Positions 16,014 through 24,007 of a stretch of 64,000 nt of DNA are shown here, one piece after another (within the stretch, counting starts at the first letter, position 1; each line of letters opens with the position of its first letter). The stretch lies in contig NZ_JAJSEC010000001.1 in the NCBI RefSeq assembly GCF_021272185.1, forward strand, positions 186,001-250,000. The letters are read 5' to 3'. Made by a program: the position numbers and the translations under genes. The notes beneath the pieces are model-generated. The model was not told where the DNA came from, did no database searches, and saw only the letters and a program-made list of their open reading frames with translations. This DNA is from Roseivivax sp. GX 12232 (GTDB taxonomy: Bacteria; Pseudomonadota; Alphaproteobacteria; Rhodobacterales; Rhodobacteraceae).

Positions 16014-16700
16014 CTATTCGACCGCGCGCACGCTGCTGGCCGCCACCGTTTCCCCGTTATCGAGGCTCAAGAGGCTCTGGCCCTGCTCGAAGACCACCGA
16101 GTCGACGGTGGCCTGGGTGAAGGTCTCGTAGCTGACCGCCTTGCCGTCGGCGCCGGTGGCGCGGATCTCGACCTCGTAGCGGCCCGGCGGCAGCGGCAGG
16201 CCGGCGTAGTCATTGCCGTCCCAGGTGAAGCCATGGGCCTCTCCGGCCGAGGTCGGCAGCCCTTCGATGCGGCGCAGCTCGGTGCCGTCGGCGGCGAGGA
16301 TCGTGGCCGAGACCGAGCTCGCGTTGTCGGCCAGCCGGTAGGACAGCTCCGCCCCGCCGCTCTCGCCCAGCTCGAAGGACGAGGAGGAGAGCGACACCGT
16401 CTTCCCGATCAGCGCCACATCGGCAAAGGAAGAGGCCGAGGCGAGCTGCGACGCGATGGTCTCCAGGTTGGAATTGGTCTGGATCGCCTGTTCCACCTGG
16501 CTGAGCTGCGCGAGCTGCGAGACGAAGGTGGTGCTGTCCATCGGCTCCAGCGGGTCCTGGTTGGCGACCTGCGCGGTCAGGAGCTGCAGGAAGGCTTCGT
16601 AATCGGCGCTGAGAGAGGCCGAGGCCGCGCTCGAGACCGAGGTGCCGCTGCCCGCGGCCGCCGCGCTGGCGGCGCTGAGGGCGGTGGGATCGGTGGTCAT
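16014..16700 (-). CDS. flgD: Flagellar hook assembly (capping) protein FlgD
   Basis: 228 residues. FLQLLTAQVANQDPLEPMDS and TTFVSQLAQLSQVEQ form the invariant FlgD N-terminus; residues 95-200 form the FlgD Tudor/Ig-like region, including FTWDGNDYAGLPLPPGRYEV. FlgD caps the growing hook and is exported. It is transcribed with fliK upstream (13-bp gap), a standard pair since FliK measures hook length. Confidence 0.96.
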   Translation of the reverse strand: MTTDPTALSAASAAAAGSGTSVSSAASASLSADYEAFLQLLTAQVANQDPLEPMDSTTFVSQLAQLSQVEQAIQTNSNLETIASQLASASSFADVALIGKTVSLSSSSFELGESGGAELSYRLADNASSVSATILAADGTELRRIEGLPTSAGEAHGFTWDGNDYAGLPLPPGRYEVEIRATGADGKAVSYETFTQATVDSVVFEQGQSLLSLDNGETVAASSVRAVE

Positions 16701-16713
16701 CGCGTGTCTCCCT

Positions 16714-18003
16714 TCAGGTCAGGATGTCGAGCCGCCCGTCGGTGCGCGGACCCGGGGCGGGCCGCGTCTCCGGGGTCTCGGGCGGGGTCTCGGATGTCTC
16801 GGTCACGGTGCGGGCGGAAGCCCCGGGCGCCTCGGGGGAGGCCTCCTCGCGGTCCTCGAAGCCCTCGAAGTCCAGGCTCTCGCCGCTCAGCTCGACGCCG
16901 CTTTCGGCGAGCATCGCCTCGAGCCCCTGCCGGTCGCCGCGCAGGGCGGCCAGCGTCGCGGGGTTCTCGGCGCGGATCACCACGCGCAGCTGCCCGGCCT
17001 CGTCGGTGGCCAGTTCGACCTCCAGCGCGCCGAGGCTCGCGGGCGAGAGCTCGATGCGGGTGCGGCCCTCGGTGATGCCGGCGCGGCGGATCTGGTCGAG
17101 CACCCCGCGCGGCATCTCCACGGCGGGCGCCATGGCCATCTCGGGCGCGGCGGAGGGCATGGGCGGCAAGGCAGCGGCCTGCGGGGCGGAGGTGACAGGC
17201 AGGACCGGCACCGGGGTCTCGAACCGCAGCGGCGCGGGCGCCTCGGTCGTGAGGATCGGCCCGGGCGTGGCGGCGGGGATCGCCGAATTGCTCGGGACCT
17301 GCGGACCCTTGGGGCTGCCGAAGAGGGCCTCGGCGGGGGTCGCCTGACCGGCGCTTTGCGCTGGCGTTGCGGTGATGCGGGCGGTCTCCAGCCCGGCAAG
17401 CGGCGCGCGGGGCTCCGGGCTCGGCTGCGCGGGGCTCTGCGGGACGTTGGGCGGGGCGGAGAGATTGGCGGCGACGGGCGCGCCGGGGGTCTCTGCTAGC
17501 CCGGCGGGTTGCGCCTTGGGCGCGGTGTCCGGCGTCGCACCCGGCGCCCCGAGCCCCAGCGCCTCGGAGAGCGCGGTGAGCACCGCCCCCAGCCGCTCCG
17601 GCGCTTTGGCGGGCAGGTCCGGCGCCAGCGCGTCGAGCGCCTCGGCCAGACCCTGCGGCAGCTCGGCCCCGGCTTCGGCAAAGACCGCGCTCAGTTCCTC
17701 CATGACGCGGGCGTCGAGGCGCGCCTGGCCCGCAGGGCTGAGCGGCGTCTCGGCGGGCAGCGCCTCTGCGAGCCGGGCGAAAGCGGCGTCGAGCTTCAGC
17801 AGAAGACCCTCGGGCAGTTCCTGGCCGGACGTCGCCTCACCCGCAGCGGCGCCCTGCCCCTGCGCGGGCCGTTCCTCGCCGCCCTCGAGCCCGCCCAGCA
17901 CCCGGGCGAAGCCCGGCGCGTCGCCCGCGGCAGACGCCCCCGGACGCCCCGGCCGGGCCTCCTGCCCGGCGGGCAGTTGCGAGAGGATGCGCGCGAGATC
18001 CAT
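16714..18003 (-). CDS. fliK: Flagellar hook-length control protein FliK
   Basis: 429 residues from ATG 18,003; a longer in-frame reading would invade the sigma gene and is rejected. The N-terminal 300 residues are a Pro/Ala-rich low-complexity ruler region. The C-terminal 110 residues (GRTRIELSPASLGALEVELA, then QLRVVIRAENPATLAALR and LAESGVELSG) match the flagellar hook-length control domain that binds FlhB and switches export specificity. It lies between the sigma factor gene (8 bp upstream) and flgD. Confidence 0.92.
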   Translation of the reverse strand: MDLARILSQLPAGQEARPGRPGASAAGDAPGFARVLGGLEGGEERPAQGQGAAAGEATSGQELPEGLLLKLDAAFARLAEALPAETPLSPAGQARLDARVMEELSAVFAEAGAELPQGLAEALDALAPDLPAKAPERLGAVLTALSEALGLGAPGATPDTAPKAQPAGLAETPGAPVAANLSAPPNVPQSPAQPSPEPRAPLAGLETARITATPAQSAGQATPAEALFGSPKGPQVPSNSAIPAATPGPILTTEAPAPLRFETPVPVLPVTSAPQAAALPPMPSAAPEMAMAPAVEMPRGVLDQIRRAGITEGRTRIELSPASLGALEVELATDEAGQLRVVIRAENPATLAALRGDRQGLEAMLAESGVELSGESLDFEGFEDREEASPEAPGASARTVTETSETPPETPETRPAPGPRTDGRLDILT

Positions 18004-18011
18004 GCCGGCGC

Positions 18012-18719
18012 TCAGTGCAGCACCGACAGGGTGAAGCCCTGCGCGATGAGTTTCTGCCGGAGCCGCGCCAGCGCCCGCGTCTCGATCTGGCGCAGCCGCG
18101 CCGGCGAGGTAGCGAGGTCGCTGGCGATCACGCTCATCGGCTCGGGATCGGGCATCAGGCGGCGGCGCTGGATCACCTCGGCCTCGACCTGGCTCAACTC
18201 GGACATGGCCTGGTGCAGCCGGGCCACCATCATCGCCTCGTCCGAGCGGCGCATGGCGTCCTCTTCGGGCGATGCCTCGTCCGAGGCGATAGCCTCCAGC
18301 TCGGCCTGCAGCGCGTCGGGCGAATGCGCCCCGCCGGCCGAGATCCCGGCCAGCCGCGCGTCGATCGGAGAGCTGCCCTCCATCCGCGAGATCAGCGCGC
18401 CGCGGATGCGTTTCACCGCGGCGGCCAGCTCGTTGCGGACCCACCAGGCGGCATAGGTGGAGAAGCGAACGTCGCGCGCGGTGTCGAAGTTCTCGGCGGC
18501 GCGGATCAGCCCGATCACGCCCTCGGCCACGAGATCCTCGAGATGCGCGGGGTTGTCGGTCCAGCGGCGCGCCAGCGACCAGACCTGCCGGGCGTGCGAA
18601 CGCACCAGAAGCTCGAGCGCGGCGCTGTCCTTGTCGCGTTGCCAGCGCAGGATCGCCTCGCGCTCTTCGTCGACCTCCAAAAGCGGTTCCCGCAGCGCAT
18701 GGCTGAAAGACGTGAGCAT
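18012..18719 (-). CDS. RpoH/FliA-like sigma-70 family factor in the flagellar cluster
   Basis: 235 residues from ATG 18,719, behind a GAGGCAGGG ribosome-binding site. Region 2 is clear: LEDLVAEGVIGLIRAAENFD and FSTYAAWWVRNEL, where the -10 recognition helix looks like that of RpoH-type factors. Region 4 is LSQVEAEVIQRRRLM followed by SVIASDLATSPARLRQIETRAL. Region 1.1 is absent and region 3 is short. Within a flagellar operon next to fliK-flgD it probably directs a flagellar regulon, playing the part of FliA, although the helices look closer to RpoH than to classical FliA. The flagellin promoter at 3807-3833 is a candidate target. No anti-sigma FlgM gene was recognised in the window. Confidence 0.8.
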   Translation of the reverse strand: MLTSFSHALREPLLEVDEEREAILRWQRDKDSAALELLVRSHARQVWSLARRWTDNPAHLEDLVAEGVIGLIRAAENFDTARDVRFSTYAAWWVRNELAAAVKRIRGALISRMEGSSPIDARLAGISAGGAHSPDALQAELEAIASDEASPEEDAMRRSDEAMMVARLHQAMSELSQVEAEVIQRRRLMPDPEPMSVIASDLATSPARLRQIETRALARLRQKLIAQGFTLSVLH

Positions 18720-18801
18720 CCCTGCCTCTTGGATTATCGTTATCAAGGACAGGTAAGCACAGATTCAAGGACTTAAAAAGGAATTCCCGGTTTACGCCGG
18801 G

Positions 18802-19512
18802 TTAAACGCGGCTCCCGATCATGCTGTCGGGGGCGAGGCTGCGGAAGGTGATCGCCTCTTCCGGCTGCCGCGTCAGGGTGCGGAACAGCTCGAAGCTCAG
18901 GGGGTGACCGCCGAGGATCACCGCCTTGAGGATCATCGCGGTCTGCACGATGTGATGGTCGGGCAGGAAGGTGCCGCTGAGAATGCCGCCCGAGGCCGCC
19001 TCTGCGCCCGACATCTGCCGCAGCTCGCGGGTGAATCCGCGGGTGAAATGCACCAGGTCGAGATTGGCGATCGAGGCATAGCCCATGTCGATCAGCGTCT
19101 CGTAGCAATGCCAGAGCGCACAGAGCCCATGGGTGCCGCGGGCATCCTCCGGGCCGGTGCCGCTGAGCACGGTCGCGGCGCGCGCGGCGATCCGGCCCGA
19201 AAGCTCGGCGCTGCGGCCCGCGCAAAGCGCCGTCCGGGCCTGCGGCGCGGGCAGGATGACCACCAGCGCCTCGGCGGGCAGGCGCAGGTCGAACTCCTCG
19301 ACCAGCACGTCCCCCAGCGCCAGGTCGGGGTCGAGCATCACGTCGTCCCGGATCACGGTGATCTGGGCCACGTCCTTGTCGGCAAACAGAAATTCCGCGT
19401 GCGACACCGGCAGGAGCCGCCGCAGGAGATGCGCGATCTGCTGGGTCTGCGAGCGCGGCGCGGGGCGCAGACGCCCATCCCAGATCATATCGAGCAGATG
19501 TTCGGTCACCAT
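18802..19512 (-). CDS. Uncharacterised protein between sigma factor and motB genes
   Basis: 236 residues from ATG 19,512, with no signal peptide or membrane helix. It begins MVTEHLLDMIWDGRLRPAP and contains LPVSHAEFLFADKDVAQITV, a segment LPAEALVVILPAPQA and a helical C-terminal half with FLPDHHIVQTAMILKAVILG. I do not recognise the family. A long helical start and a beta-rich middle suggest a cytoplasmic sensor or adaptor. Its position between a sigma factor and motB suggests a flagellar regulatory role, possibly acting on the sigma factor; that is inference only. The 288-bp gap to motB contains a short GC hairpin near 19,560 and nothing else recognised. Confidence 0.6.
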   Translation of the reverse strand: MVTEHLLDMIWDGRLRPAPRSQTQQIAHLLRRLLPVSHAEFLFADKDVAQITVIRDDVMLDPDLALGDVLVEEFDLRLPAEALVVILPAPQARTALCAGRSAELSGRIAARAATVLSGTGPEDARGTHGLCALWHCYETLIDMGYASIANLDLVHFTRGFTRELRQMSGAEAASGGILSGTFLPDHHIVQTAMILKAVILGGHPLSFELFRTLTRQPEEAITFRSLAPDSMIGSRV

Positions 19513-19800
19513 AACGGTCTCTGATGTCCTTGCAGCTTGTCCCCGATTAAAGGCTAGTAAAGGCCTTCCCCCATGGGAAGGAAAAACACCCCGGAGCCCG
19601 CTATATCGTGGAAGTTTTTTGGGGATAACGCCCAGATTTAGTGGCGCCGCATATCGCCAAAACAAGCCAACACATTCCAGATCGGCGATTTTTTGCGTCT
19701 ATACAAGGCTCAGGCGCAAATCTCGCGCCGCAGCGCGGAAAAAGCCGCGCCGCGCCGTCGCAAGACCTTGTGGCCCCAAGACAGCAGCGGCGCGATTCCC

Positions 19801-20817
19801 TCAGATCGGCGACTCGACTCCGCTGGGATAGAGCAGCTTGATGCTGACCCGCCGATTCTCGGGCGAGTCCGGCGCCTCGGGCAGGAGCGGCACGGTATCG
19901 GCCAGCCCCGCCACCCGGGCGATGCGCGCGGGCTGCACGCCGCCCGCAAGAAGCACGCGCCGCGTGGCATTGGCGCGTTCGGCGGAGAGATCCCAGTTGT
20001 CGTAGCCCTCGGTGGTGAAGGGCACGGCGTCGGTATGGCCCGAGATCAGGATCTTGTTCGGCAGTTCGGTCAGCACCGCCGAGACCGACTCGATCAGCAT
20101 CCGCGTCTCCGCCGAGATCCGCGCGCTGCCCGAGGCGAACATCGACCGGCCCGGCTGGTCGACGATATGCACGTCGACCCCGTCGGCGGACTGGCTGAAG
20201 CGGATGTTGCCCAGGAATTCCTCGGGCAGGCCGCTGGCGCGGAGCTGCTCGGAAATCTGCGCCTGCAGCGCCTCGAACTCGGCGGCGCGCTCTTCCTCGG
20301 GGGTCGGCGTGACGGCGATGGCCTCGTCGTCCATGCCCTCGGCGCTGGCGCTTTGGGTGCCGGTCTCCCCGGCGCCGGGCGCGGTCTCGCTGCCCTCGGC
20401 GGCGGGGCCTTCGGCGCTGGCCTCGCCTGTGCTGTCACCCGGGCCGCCCGCCGCGGTGGCGTCGTCGTAGCGCAGCCGGCTGTCGAAGACCATCAGCGGG
20501 TTTTCCTGCCCGAAGGCCGGTATCGGGGGCATCTCCTCGCTCGAGGGCACGCCGCCGACGCGCAGCTGGTCGTTCGAGACGATCTGCCCGTCGAGAAGCT
20601 CGGGCCCGCCGCCGTTCGACTGGGCCATGACCGGCGTGAAATATTCCGCCAGCCCCTTGAGCTTGTCCGCATCCGCCGCGCTGACGATCCAGAGCAGCAG
20701 GAAAAAGGCCATCATCGCCGTCATGAAGTCGGCATAGGCCACCTTCCACGAGCCGCCGTGGTGGGCGTCGTGGTCATCGCTTTCCACGCGCTTGATGATG
20801 ACGGGTTTCTCGGCCAT
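19801..20817 (-). CDS. motB: Flagellar stator protein MotB
   Basis: 338 residues. A single N-terminal membrane helix contains the proton-binding Asp (VAYADFMTAMMAF, D30). A long acidic, Ala/Gly-rich linker (about residues 70-170) leads to an OmpA-type peptidoglycan-binding domain with SGHTDAVPF and AERANATRRVLL. It anchors the stator to peptidoglycan. motA is about 2 kb away on the opposite strand rather than adjacent, with mucR and an unknown gene between. The unusually long acidic linker may affect stator plug function. Confidence 0.95.
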   Translation of the reverse strand: MAEKPVIIKRVESDDHDAHHGGSWKVAYADFMTAMMAFFLLLWIVSAADADKLKGLAEYFTPVMAQSNGGGPELLDGQIVSNDQLRVGGVPSSEEMPPIPAFGQENPLMVFDSRLRYDDATAAGGPGDSTGEASAEGPAAEGSETAPGAGETGTQSASAEGMDDEAIAVTPTPEEERAAEFEALQAQISEQLRASGLPEEFLGNIRFSQSADGVDVHIVDQPGRSMFASGSARISAETRMLIESVSAVLTELPNKILISGHTDAVPFTTEGYDNWDLSAERANATRRVLLAGGVQPARIARVAGLADTVPLLPEAPDSPENRRVSIKLLYPSGVESPI

Positions 20818-20846
20818 CGACGTTCCCCTGCCCTGTCAGCGCGATC

Positions 20847-21302
20847 TCAGGACGAGACGCTCTCTGTCCCGGTGCGGGCCGCGGACTTGCCGCGGGCATA
20901 GGTGCCGAGGCCGCGTTCCTTGGCGTAGCGGGCCTTGCGCTCGGAATAGCTGGGCGCGACCAGAGGCGTGTCCTCGGTCAGACCGAACATCCGGCGATAC
21001 TGCTCTTCGGTGAGGCCGTGCTCGGAGCCGATGTGCCGCTTGAGCATCTTGAAGCCCTTGCCGCAGCACAGGCAGTAGACCTTGTCCTGGGTCACCGCCT
21101 CGGCGATCGGCAGCGCCGGGACCGCCTGGGGTCCGGGCTGGCCCGCCTGGGCCGTCGCGGGCTCCGGGGCCTCGCCCATCTCGTGGCGCAGCTTGCGCAC
21201 CAGTTCGACGATCTCGTCGGGTCCGACCTCGGGACGCGCCGCATAGGCAGCCACGATCGAGGAAATGAAGGCGTCGTTCTTGTCTTCTGCAGTCATGGTC
21301 AT
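20847..21302 (-). CDS. mucR: MucR/Ros-family zinc-finger transcriptional regulator
   Basis: 151 residues. The prokaryotic zinc finger is visible as CLCCGKGFKMLKRHIGSEHG, followed by the MucR core LTEEQYRRMFGL and SYSERKARYAKERGLGTYARGK (seen in parts). MucR-type proteins are H-NS-like alphaproteobacterial regulators that repress or activate flagellar and exopolysaccharide genes, which fits exactly with the two clusters flanking it. ATG 21,302 or ATG 21,296 could be the start. The 395-bp upstream region is AT-rich near 21,530-21,660 and holds inverted repeats, consistent with autoregulation. Confidence 0.92.
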   Translation of the reverse strand: MTMTAEDKNDAFISSIVAAYAARPEVGPDEIVELVRKLRHEMGEAPEPATAQAGQPGPQAVPALPIAEAVTQDKVYCLCCGKGFKMLKRHIGSEHGLTEEQYRRMFGLTEDTPLVAPSYSERKARYAKERGLGTYARGKSAARTGTESVSS

Positions 21303-21697
21303 TTCTCTCTTCTGAGACTGACGGCGGGCCCTGCCCTGCCGTCTTGACGATGCACACTCGTGATGCACACACCCTCGGCCGCCTTCTGCATGCCGGTTTC
21401 GGTCCCAAAGGCGCCCCGCAGGACACCCCCGACCAGGTTCAAAATCACCGCGCGGCCCCCTGCCGCAAGCACCCGGTTCTGGGCCCCGCGACCGCTTACC
21501 CGCGTCCACAAATCCCGCCGGCTATCCTTCAATCTTGCAAGACCGTTCTTGCAGTTCTCCGGGGCCCGCGTTCAATATTCAGGATATTGCTTTCGAAGTT
21601 TAAGAAAAGGTCAAAGAATCGGTAAATTTGTGGCCGATATCTTGTGCAGGCATGAATAGGCAAAAATTGGCGAAGGCGGAGAGGCCGTTTGAGCGGG
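21303..21697. promoter_or_regulatory. mucR upstream intergenic region with inverted repeats
   Basis: This 395-bp gene-free stretch becomes AT-rich after 21,525. It contains AATCTTGCAAG (21,531-21,541), GTTCTTGC (21,545-21,552) and a perfect CAATAT/ATATTG inverted repeat around 21,572-21,588. MucR/Ros proteins bind AT-rich degenerate sites and often repress their own gene, so this is the likely mucR promoter and operator. No protein-coding signal was found. Confidence 0.45.
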
Positions 21698-22765
21698 CTA
21701 TTGCCCGTCGCGCGCGTCCCAGATCGCGAAGCTCTGCAGCACGTTCATCGCCGCGTTGCCCTCGGCCGGGCGATAGGCCAGCAGGTTGCGCCCGCCGGGA
21801 TCGGCCGATTGCAGCGCGGTGACCACGCTACCCGAGACGAGCCCCACCGCCACCAGCGCGAAAAGTGCAGCGCGCAGGCCCAGCATCCGCCCGCGCGGCT
21901 TCTTCGGCGCGGGCGCCGCGCGGCCGCGGGCCGGGTCGCCCTCGCGCGCCGGCGCCTCGGCCAGAAGCGGCGAGATCGGGGTGACGAAGATGCCCTCGGG
22001 GCTCATCACCACGTCGGCGAGGTAGCTTGCCTTGGTGAACAGATCGACGATCGCGCGCGGGAAAGCCGCCTGCGGCACGTCGATCATCACCCCCTGCCCC
22101 GGCGTCCAGTCGCCCAGGCACTCGGGGTCGATGACGAAGCAGCGCAGGTCGTCGCGGTGGCCCACCCGCTCGGCGCGCAGCGGCAGGCTGCGCTCGGGGA
22201 TGGTCTCGGGGTCGATCAGCACCCGGATGCGCGCGCCGGTGGTGCGGATCTCGCCGGGCAGCACGGAGGTGCGGGTGTCCTCGATCTCGGAGATGGCGCG
22301 GAAGCCCGCGGGCAGCGGGTTGCGCGGCTCGGAAAAGGAGATGCGCGGCCGCCAGGCCGGTTTGGGCTTGGGCGCGGGCGGCGGGGCCTTGGGCGCCGGC
22401 GCGGGTTTCCGTGCGGCGCTGGCCGGTGTCGCCGTGGTGCCCACCGTGTCGACGTCGAAGCTCTGCGCCATGCGGGCGAGCCCCTCGGTCGTCTCGATAA
22501 TACGGAAGAGCGCCTGGGCGTCGGAATAGAGCACCTTCATGGTCGGTGCGCCGGGCATCCGGGGCGAGACCGCGAAACTGCCCGCGGCCCAGCCGGTCGC
22601 CGCGCCGATCCGCGCCAGCACTGCCTCGGGCGCCTCGGTGCGAAAAAGCACCGCCTGGGTGCCGCCGTCCTCGGAGAGGCACAGCGCCAGCCCGACCCCC
22701 TGCGGCCAGTCGTGCATGACCGGGGTCAGTTCGTCCTCTTCGTAAAGATAGGCCAGGCGGTCCAT
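21698..22765 (-). CDS. Uncharacterised protein with C-terminal membrane anchor, between mucR and motA
   Basis: 355 residues. Residues 1-110 form a globular domain (LAYLYEEDELTPVMHDWPQG), followed by a Pro/Ala/Lys-rich linker (about 115-140), a second globular domain (about 145-275) and one hydrophobic helix near residue 305 (LRAALFALVAVGLVSGSVV) with about 35 residues after it. No signal peptide, so the bulk should be cytoplasmic with a tail anchor. I do not recognise the family. It is divergent from motA, and a tandem TTCTTG box lies in the shared promoter region, suggesting a motility role such as a stator or polar regulator. Confidence 0.6.
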   Translation of the reverse strand: MDRLAYLYEEDELTPVMHDWPQGVGLALCLSEDGGTQAVLFRTEAPEAVLARIGAATGWAAGSFAVSPRMPGAPTMKVLYSDAQALFRIIETTEGLARMAQSFDVDTVGTTATPASAARKPAPAPKAPPPAPKPKPAWRPRISFSEPRNPLPAGFRAISEIEDTRTSVLPGEIRTTGARIRVLIDPETIPERSLPLRAERVGHRDDLRCFVIDPECLGDWTPGQGVMIDVPQAAFPRAIVDLFTKASYLADVVMSPEGIFVTPISPLLAEAPAREGDPARGRAAPAPKKPRGRMLGLRAALFALVAVGLVSGSVVTALQSADPGGRNLLAYRPAEGNAAMNVLQSFAIWDARDGQ

Positions 22766-22800
22766 CGCGGCGGTCTCGATCCCTATCGTTAACCTGCCAC

Positions 22801-22818
22801 TAATCTTGCCTATTCTTG
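22801..22818. promoter_or_regulatory. Tandem TTCTTG boxes upstream of motA
   Basis: TAATCTTG (22,801-22,808) and TATTCTTG (22,811-22,818) are direct copies exactly 10 bp apart, in the 130-bp divergent region between the anchored unknown protein and motA. TTAACCTGCCACTAA just before it also loosely resembles a CtrA half-site pair (TTAA-N7-TTAA), so two regulators are possible. Confidence 0.5.
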
Positions 22819-22895
22819 AATAGCAGTCAAATACTATGGCGAAATCGGCTTTACTATCCTATGATCACCAAAGACTTCCTTGTTCGGAGCAAGAC

Positions 22896-23762
22896 ATGAC
22901 GTTGTTCATCGGGATCGCCATGGTCTTCGGGCTGCTCTTCGGCGGGTTCATCCTGTCCGGCGGCAAGCTCGACATCGTGCTGCACGCCATGCCCTACGAA
23001 GGCATGATGATCGTCGGCGCGGCGCTGGGGGCCTTCGTGATCGCCAACTCGATGCACGGGGTGAAGAAGGCCGGGAAGGGCTTTCTCAAGGTGATCAAGG
23101 GCCCGAAGTGGAAGGCCAAGGATTACATCGACCTGCTCACCCTGATGTACGAGCTGTCGCGGATCTACCGCACCAAGGGCATCCTGGCGCTCGACGACCA
23201 CATCGAACGGCCCAAGGAAAGCGAGATCTTCCAGCGCTACCCGCGGGTCCTGGCCGATCACTTCGCGATCGACCTGATCACCGATTCGTTCCGCATGCTC
23301 GCCATGCAGTTCGACGACCGCTTCGACACCGAAGAGGTGATCAACCGCAAGATCCAGAAGCACCACAAGGAAGCCATGACGCCCGCCGATGCGATCCAGG
23401 TCATGGCCGACGGTCTGCCCGCCATCGGCATCGTCGCGGCGGTCCTGGGGATCATCAAGACCATGTCCTCGATCGACCAGCCGCCCGAGGTCCTGGGCGG
23501 GATGATCGGCGGGGCGCTGGTCGGCACCTTCCTGGGCGTCTTCCTGTCCTACTGCATCGTGCAGCCCATCGCCGGGCGGCTGAAGCACATCGAGCACGAG
23601 GACGTGGCCTTCTACCACATCATCCGCGACGTCTTCGTCGCCATGATCGCCGACCATCCGCCGAACGTCTGCGTCGAGATCGCCCGCGGCGTCATGCCCT
23701 CGGGCGTGCAGCCGGACTTCGAGACGATGGAGACCGCGCAGAAGCAGCTCGCCGCCGCATGA
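22896..23762 (+). CDS. motA: Flagellar stator protein MotA
   Basis: 288 residues from ATG 22,896, preceded by GGAGC. Four membrane helices are visible: residues 1-18, 28-50, about 168-190 (LPAIGIVAAVLGIIKTM) and 200-222. The cytoplasmic loop has the charged residues that contact FliG, including FDDRFDTEEV. The second half motif MSSIDQPPEVLGGMIGGALVG is standard. Its stop overlaps the next small gene by ATGA. An N-terminally longer reading from 22,836 lacks family support. Confidence 0.96.
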   Translation: MTLFIGIAMVFGLLFGGFILSGGKLDIVLHAMPYEGMMIVGAALGAFVIANSMHGVKKAGKGFLKVIKGPKWKAKDYIDLLTLMYELSRIYRTKGILALDDHIERPKESEIFQRYPRVLADHFAIDLITDSFRMLAMQFDDRFDTEEVINRKIQKHHKEAMTPADAIQVMADGLPAIGIVAAVLGIIKTMSSIDQPPEVLGGMIGGALVGTFLGVFLSYCIVQPIAGRLKHIEHEDVAFYHIIRDVFVAMIADHPPNVCVEIARGVMPSGVQPDFETMETAQKQLAAA

Positions 23763-24007
23763 GCGCGCGGGGCCTCTCGACGCTTGCTGCCCTGGCGCTG
23801 GCGGGGGCGCTGGCCCTGCCGGTTGGCGCCTGGGCCGCCGGGCCGGGCCCCGAAGAGGACAGCGCCGAGGGCGAGGATGCGGCCGAGGAAGAGGCCCCCG
23901 GCCCGATGTCGCATTTCGAGCGTCCCACCGGCTTTTCGCCCGACCTCATGGAGAAGATGCGCGCCGCGCTGATCCGCCGGGCCGAGACCCGCGAGAGCGG
24001 GGAATGA
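23759..24007 (+). CDS. Small acidic exported protein between motA and fliJ
   Basis: 82 residues starting at ATG 23,759, whose ATGA overlaps the motA stop; the fliJ-like ATG likewise overlaps its own stop by 4 bp. The first 27 residues form a clear signal peptide (GLSTLAALALAGALALP, cleavage at AWA-AG), followed by an acidic stretch and a helical tail SPDLMEKMRAALIRRAET. No family recognised. Tight coupling on both sides to motility genes makes it a real gene and suggests a small periplasmic stator or motor accessory; function is inferred. Confidence 0.65.
   Translation: MSARGLSTLAALALAGALALPVGAWAAGPGPEEDSAEGEDAAEEEAPGPMSHFERPTGFSPDLMEKMRAALIRRAETRESGE

Noticed and set aside
16714-18768. A 684-residue FliK starting near 18,768
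   Set aside because: The extra 255 residues lie over the sigma factor gene in another frame; ATG 18,003 gives a normal FliK start MDLARILSQLP.
22785-22815. CtrA-type site TTAA-N7-CTAA upstream of motA
   Set aside because: One mismatch in a short, common motif and no second copy seen in other flagellar promoters; kept only as a remark in the motA box entry.
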